NCBI GenBank assembly: GCA_026196225.1
Contig: JAPHRD010000009.1
Location: forward strand, 1 to 37,378
Origin: Motiliproteus sp.
GTDB lineage: Bacteria; Pseudomonadota; Gammaproteobacteria; Pseudomonadales; Balneatricaceae
Length of the DNA: 37,378 nt
Direction of reading: 5' to 3'
Positions 34,802 through 37,378 of this stretch are shown in pieces. Positions within the stretch are counted from its first letter, which is position 1. Each line of letters opens with the position of its first letter. The position numbers were made by a program, and so were the translations under genes. The notes under the pieces were generated by a model. It worked only from the letters and a program-made list of their open reading frames with translations, did not search any database and had not been told where the DNA came from.

Positions 34802-35554
34802 ATGACCATTGCTGGCCTTGAATTAGCGGTGTTGATTCTGAGCCTGATGGTGGTCTTTCTGGCGGCTTTGATTCGGGGCTATTCCGGTTTTGGCTTTTCT
34901 GCCTTGGCGGTGGCCAGCCTCAGCATAATGATTCCCCCGGCGGTAGTGGTTCCTGCCATTCTTTTGGTGGAGATCTTTACCGCTGCCAGCATGTTGCCTT
35001 CGCTGTGGCAGCATATCGATTGGCGTAGGGTGCGCTGGATCGGTTTGGGAGCAGTGGTCGCTACTCCAATCGGATTGATGCTGCTGGATAATCTACCCAG
35101 CCAATGGATGCGGATTCTGATTTCGGTTGTGATTCTGGTTGCTGCGGTACTGATCTGGATGGGATTGCAGATCCGTTGTGGCGATAGACGCTCGGCGATC
35201 CTGTCTGCCGGGATGATTTCCGGCTTGGCTAATGGCGCTGCCGGTGTCGGTGGTTTACCCCTGGTGGTGTTCTTCCTGGCCAGCAGTGGCAGTGCGGCTG
35301 CAGCCAGAGCGACGCTGATCGTCTTTCTAGTTCTGCTGGATATCTACACCTGCTCGCTGGCTGTGGGGCAGGGGATGATCAACGACGAAGTGTTAAAGCT
35401 GTTTCTGGCATTTCTACCGCCAGTTGCCCTGGGTACCTATATCGGCAATCGCCAGTTTATGCAGCGACCTCCAGAAAATTTCCGCCGCATCGCCTTGTCG
35501 CTATTGATGGTGATCTCTTGCGGCAGTTTGCTACGTTCGTTGTTTACATTTTGA
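34802..35554 (+). CDS. TauE/SafE-family sulfite/anion exporter
   Basis: 250 residues from the ATG at 34802 (GGAGG 7 bases upstream); an in-frame TTG 7 codons earlier is unlikely. About eight membrane helices, with the repeated family motifs RGYSGFGFSALAVASLS near the N-terminus and ISGLANGAAGVGGLPLVVFFLA in the second half. Family members export sulfite, sulfoacetate or related organosulfur anions; the substrate here is not evident. It follows the ald terminator, so probably has its own promoter. Confidence 0.88.
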   Translation: MTIAGLELAVLILSLMVVFLAALIRGYSGFGFSALAVASLSIMIPPAVVVPAILLVEIFTAASMLPSLWQHIDWRRVRWIGLGAVVATPIGLMLLDNLPSQWMRILISVVILVAAVLIWMGLQIRCGDRRSAILSAGMISGLANGAAGVGGLPLVVFFLASSGSAAAARATLIVFLVLLDIYTCSLAVGQGMINDEVLKLFLAFLPPVALGTYIGNRQFMQRPPENFRRIALSLLMVISCGSLLRSLFTF

Positions 35555-35754
35555 TCGTCAAATCGCCTGATCTGATCCTTTACTAAGAATAGGCCGCCTT
35601 TGGCACTAACTGTGATAGTTTCCTGGCACTAATTCCGTTGTTGGTGTCGGGTTTTAATAGTAGGTGTGAAACAGCCTCTTGGGTGCGGTTAACGATGACT
35701 GTCTTGTGAGCACTTTGGCTGTTGGTTTAAGCAGATCTCCAGCAGAGGTGAACC

Positions 35755-36576
35755 ATGAGTAGTGCATTTAATATCATTCCCTCATCGCAGCAGGGCAGAG
35801 TAGTCAGTGAGGCAGCTAACAGTGCTGCGCAAGCCCTGTCTCGTATGGCCGAAACCGGCCCCCGGGTGCAATGTATTACCAACCCCGTGGCGATGGACTT
35901 TTCTTCAGATATTCTGCTGGCGGTGGGTGCTCAGTCGTCCATGACCCTTGGCTCCGAGGAGATCGCCGAATTTGTCACCCATGCCGATAGTTTATCGGTC
36001 AACATCGGTACCCTGGACGCTACCCGTCGTGATGCCATCAATATCGCCACCGATACTGCTGCTGATTACCAAAAACGCTGGGTGCTGGACCCGGTATCTG
36101 TCCATGCCTCCACACATCGCTGCAATTTTGCCCTCGACTTGATCGAGCGCCGTCCATCGGTGATTCGCGGCAATTACGCTGAGATTCAGGCACTCACAGG
36201 CCATGACGGTGCCAATGGTGCACAACGCTTGGCGCGGGAGTATGGTGCTGTGGTGGTTCAGTCCGGCGAGACCGATCTGGTTACCGATGGTCAGCGTACC
36301 CTGCTGCTTGCCAATGGCGATGCCATGCAAACCCGCGTTTCTGCCATGGGCTGCGCCTCAACCGCGTTGCTGGGTGGTTTTCTGGCGGTAACCGAAGATC
36401 CTTTCGAGGCCGCCATTCAAGCGCTGCTGGTATTGGGTGTGGCAGCGGAAGAAGCGGTATTGATGTCGGCGGGTCCGGGCAGTTTTCAAATGCATCTGTT
36501 GGATCGACTGTACCGCATGGATGAGGCTACTCTACAGCGTCGTGGGCAGCTGGTTTGGTGTGAGGCTAAGCGCTGA
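35755..36576 (+). CDS. thiM: Hydroxyethylthiazole kinase
   Basis: 273-residue ribokinase-fold enzyme that phosphorylates 5-(2-hydroxyethyl)-4-methylthiazole for thiamine salvage. Family marks: VQCITNPVAMDFSSDILLAVGAQ-type substrate loop (about 38-60), SVNIGTLDATRRDAI (about 80-94), WVLDPVSVHAS (about 108-118), IRGNYAEIQAL, and VSAMGCASTALLGGFLA, with the Gly-Cys anion-hole and catalytic Cys region. AGAGGTGA lies 4 bases upstream of the start. thiD and thiE do not follow. The 200-base upstream stretch shows no recognisable TPP riboswitch. Confidence 0.9.
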   Translation: MSSAFNIIPSSQQGRVVSEAANSAAQALSRMAETGPRVQCITNPVAMDFSSDILLAVGAQSSMTLGSEEIAEFVTHADSLSVNIGTLDATRRDAINIATDTAADYQKRWVLDPVSVHASTHRCNFALDLIERRPSVIRGNYAEIQALTGHDGANGAQRLAREYGAVVVQSGETDLVTDGQRTLLLANGDAMQTRVSAMGCASTALLGGFLAVTEDPFEAAIQALLVLGVAAEEAVLMSAGPGSFQMHLLDRLYRMDEATLQRRGQLVWCEAKR

Positions 36577-36962
36577 TCTTAAGGCCTCGCAGCCACTTGA
36601 TTGTTGCGTGTTCTAGTTTTGGAATGGGCTGTGGGTCTTGCTCTGCTTGCTCAGGCGATCCTCGTATTTATAGCCCTGAAGTCCGCTTCGCGCACTTAGC
36701 CGTCCTTAGAGCATTGTCAATCTGACTAAATAGGCTTCCCGAAAGCAGACGTTTTGAGCTTTTAAGTCAAGAGCACTGTTGCGATAAAATTGTCACGACA
36801 AGAAGCCCGTTTCAACGCGCTCATTGAGGCGCACTGATGTTAAAGCTTCTTTTAACGAAATTGAAACTTCCAAGTGATGAGAGTGGCCCGGCCCAGCATG
36901 GGCGTAAAAAGAACAAACTGGCGTACAGGTCACGCTTTCTGCCCATCAGCTTGTTTCACTAT
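36577..36962. other. Gene-free stretch between thiM and the lipoprotein gene
   Basis: 386 bases with no supported gene. A short frame near 36790-36835 reads SRQEARFNALIEAH before a stop and could be debris of a lost gene, but it has no recognisable partner. Two G+C-poor patches and no convincing hairpin with a T run were seen. Confidence 0.4.
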
Positions 36963-37157
36963 TTAGTTGTGACTATGGCCATGACTCTTTGTTTCGTCAT
37001 TTTCCTTGGTCAAGGAATCATGGCGTTGTGTAGATTGCTCCTTCTCAACCGGTGGGGTATGGCTGTGACCGTGTCCGTGATCGTCGCTACAACCAGATAC
37101 CCCTCCTATATATCCTGCAAATAAAAGCGCACCGAGCAGTGACTTTAACGGGTTCAT
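36963..37157 (-). CDS. Short histidine-rich lipoprotein
   Basis: 64 residues from the ATG at 37157 (GAGGG 6 bases upstream; a longer frame to 37202 has no ribosome site). The signal peptide MNPLKSLLGALLFAGYIGG ends in a lipobox VSGC, so the mature protein would be lipid-anchored at Cys22. The mature 43 residues are polar and His-rich, with HGHGHSH near the start and SHGHSHN at the very end, resembling metal-binding His clusters. Likely role is periplasmic binding of Zn, Ni, Cu or Co; no transporter is adjacent, so this is inference. Confidence 0.72.
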   Translation of the reverse strand: MNPLKSLLGALLFAGYIGGVSGCSDDHGHGHSHTPPVEKEQSTQRHDSLTKENDETKSHGHSHN

Positions 37158-37283
37158 TTGTATCCCTCTTATCGTAAATGCCCTCAATATTGTCTCTCCC
37201 ACCTTCTCTCATGTAGAGAGGCATGACCTTGTGAGTCTGGGGCTTTTTATAATTGATAGGCTAGGTGAATGCTCCAGTACTAG

Positions 37284-37378
37284 GGAAGGTCTGATTAAGT
37301 CCCGTTAGATTCCGTGGCACAATGGCACACTACTATTTCAACAATCGAGACCAGCCGTGGATCAGCTTAGCTTTTCGG
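37284..37378 (+). mobile_element. 5' end of an IS5-family insertion sequence (partial)
   Basis: Begins with the 19-bp terminal repeat GGAAGGTCTGATTAAGTCC directly after a CTAG target (37280-37283). It runs off the right edge. Its repeat and layout match the element whose 3' end is at 1-90, so both edges may be copies of one IS. Confidence 0.85.
37357..37378 (+). CDS. IS5-family transposase, N-terminal fragment cut by the window edge
   Basis: A GTG start 73 bases inside the element opens a frame reading (M)DQLSFS, matching the start MDHQLSF of the intact transposase at 30218-31183. Only 7 codons are in the window. Confidence 0.6.

Noticed and set aside
35555-35754. Possible TPP riboswitch before thiM
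   Set aside because: The conserved CUGAGA and GAUCUGGNUAAUNCCAGC elements are not present in order.
36837-37124. 95-codon plus-strand frame over the lipoprotein gene
   Set aside because: Its second half is antisense to the lipoprotein gene, which has a lipobox and ribosome site. No convincing start signal or family.

Overview
The window looks like one contig of a gammaproteobacterium, probably an Oceanospirillales- or marine-type aerobe, with roughly half G+C. That lineage guess rests on recognisable proteins that cluster in this class: AceK, YgiQ, AcpH (ACP phosphodiesterase), a DUF3461 protein, PilU, RsuA, a one-domain Fpr and a MoxR/DUF58/transglutaminase operon. Species cannot be read from the sequence. 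There are no rRNA or tRNA genes and no CRISPR array. Most of the window is core housekeeping DNA, with mobile DNA at both edges and in one internal cluster.

Layout. 1-90 is the 3' end of an IS5-family element whose terminal repeat cuts off and terminates a HlyD-type adaptor gene (80-1333, minus). That gene is coupled to a HlyB-type ABC exporter (1333-3510, minus). 3.7-5.1 kb is a glutathione S-transferase and a TetR/LmrA-type repressor with a candidate operator. 5.2-8.6 kb has a YidB-like protein, a DnaQ-fold exonuclease next to rsuA, a GFA-fold protein, a lone cyclic-nucleotide-binding domain protein and a small unknown gene. 8.8-14.5 kb has hisC, a DsbA-fold isomerase, a ComFB-like protein, an SpmA-SpmB fusion, fpr, acpH and a cold-shock protein gene with a long leader. 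14.5-19.7 kb has aceK, a possible 33-residue ORF with an exceptional Shine-Dalgarno sequence, ygiQ and a DUF3461 gene. 19.7-23.7 kb is the moxR-DUF58-tgpA operon (minus). 24.0-26.4 kb is pilU plus a TrmA/RumA-type RNA methyltransferase. 26.4-30.0 kb has a small unknown gene, a GAF-GGDEF protein with an altered active site, an ATP-grasp protein and a phosphoribosyltransferase whose start codon follows a 9-bp tandem repeat.

30.1-33.2 kb is an insertion-sequence cluster: an intact IS5-family element, an intact IS1111-group (IS110-family) element abutting its terminal repeat to the base, and a remnant of a second IS5 transposase. 33.5-36.6 kb has ald, a TauE/SafE permease and thiM. 36.9-37.2 kb has a short histidine-rich lipoprotein. 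The last 95 bases are the 5' end of another IS5-family element. The two edges are therefore the 3' and 5' ends of similar IS copies, which is what an assembly break at a multicopy IS would give.

Functional links visible here are modest: type I secretion (adaptor probably inactivated), an electrophile/detoxification pair (TetR-GST), surface motility (PilU), possible second-messenger proteins (GGDEF, ComFB-like, cyclic-nucleotide-binding domain), and alanine and thiazole metabolism. I did not find a clear, complete, previously undescribed system. The best leads are the 9-bp repeat at the phosphoribosyltransferase start, the small ORF with its Shine-Dalgarno inside a hairpin, the IS-on-IS junction with its likely guide-RNA region, and the IS-supplied stop codon in hlyD.
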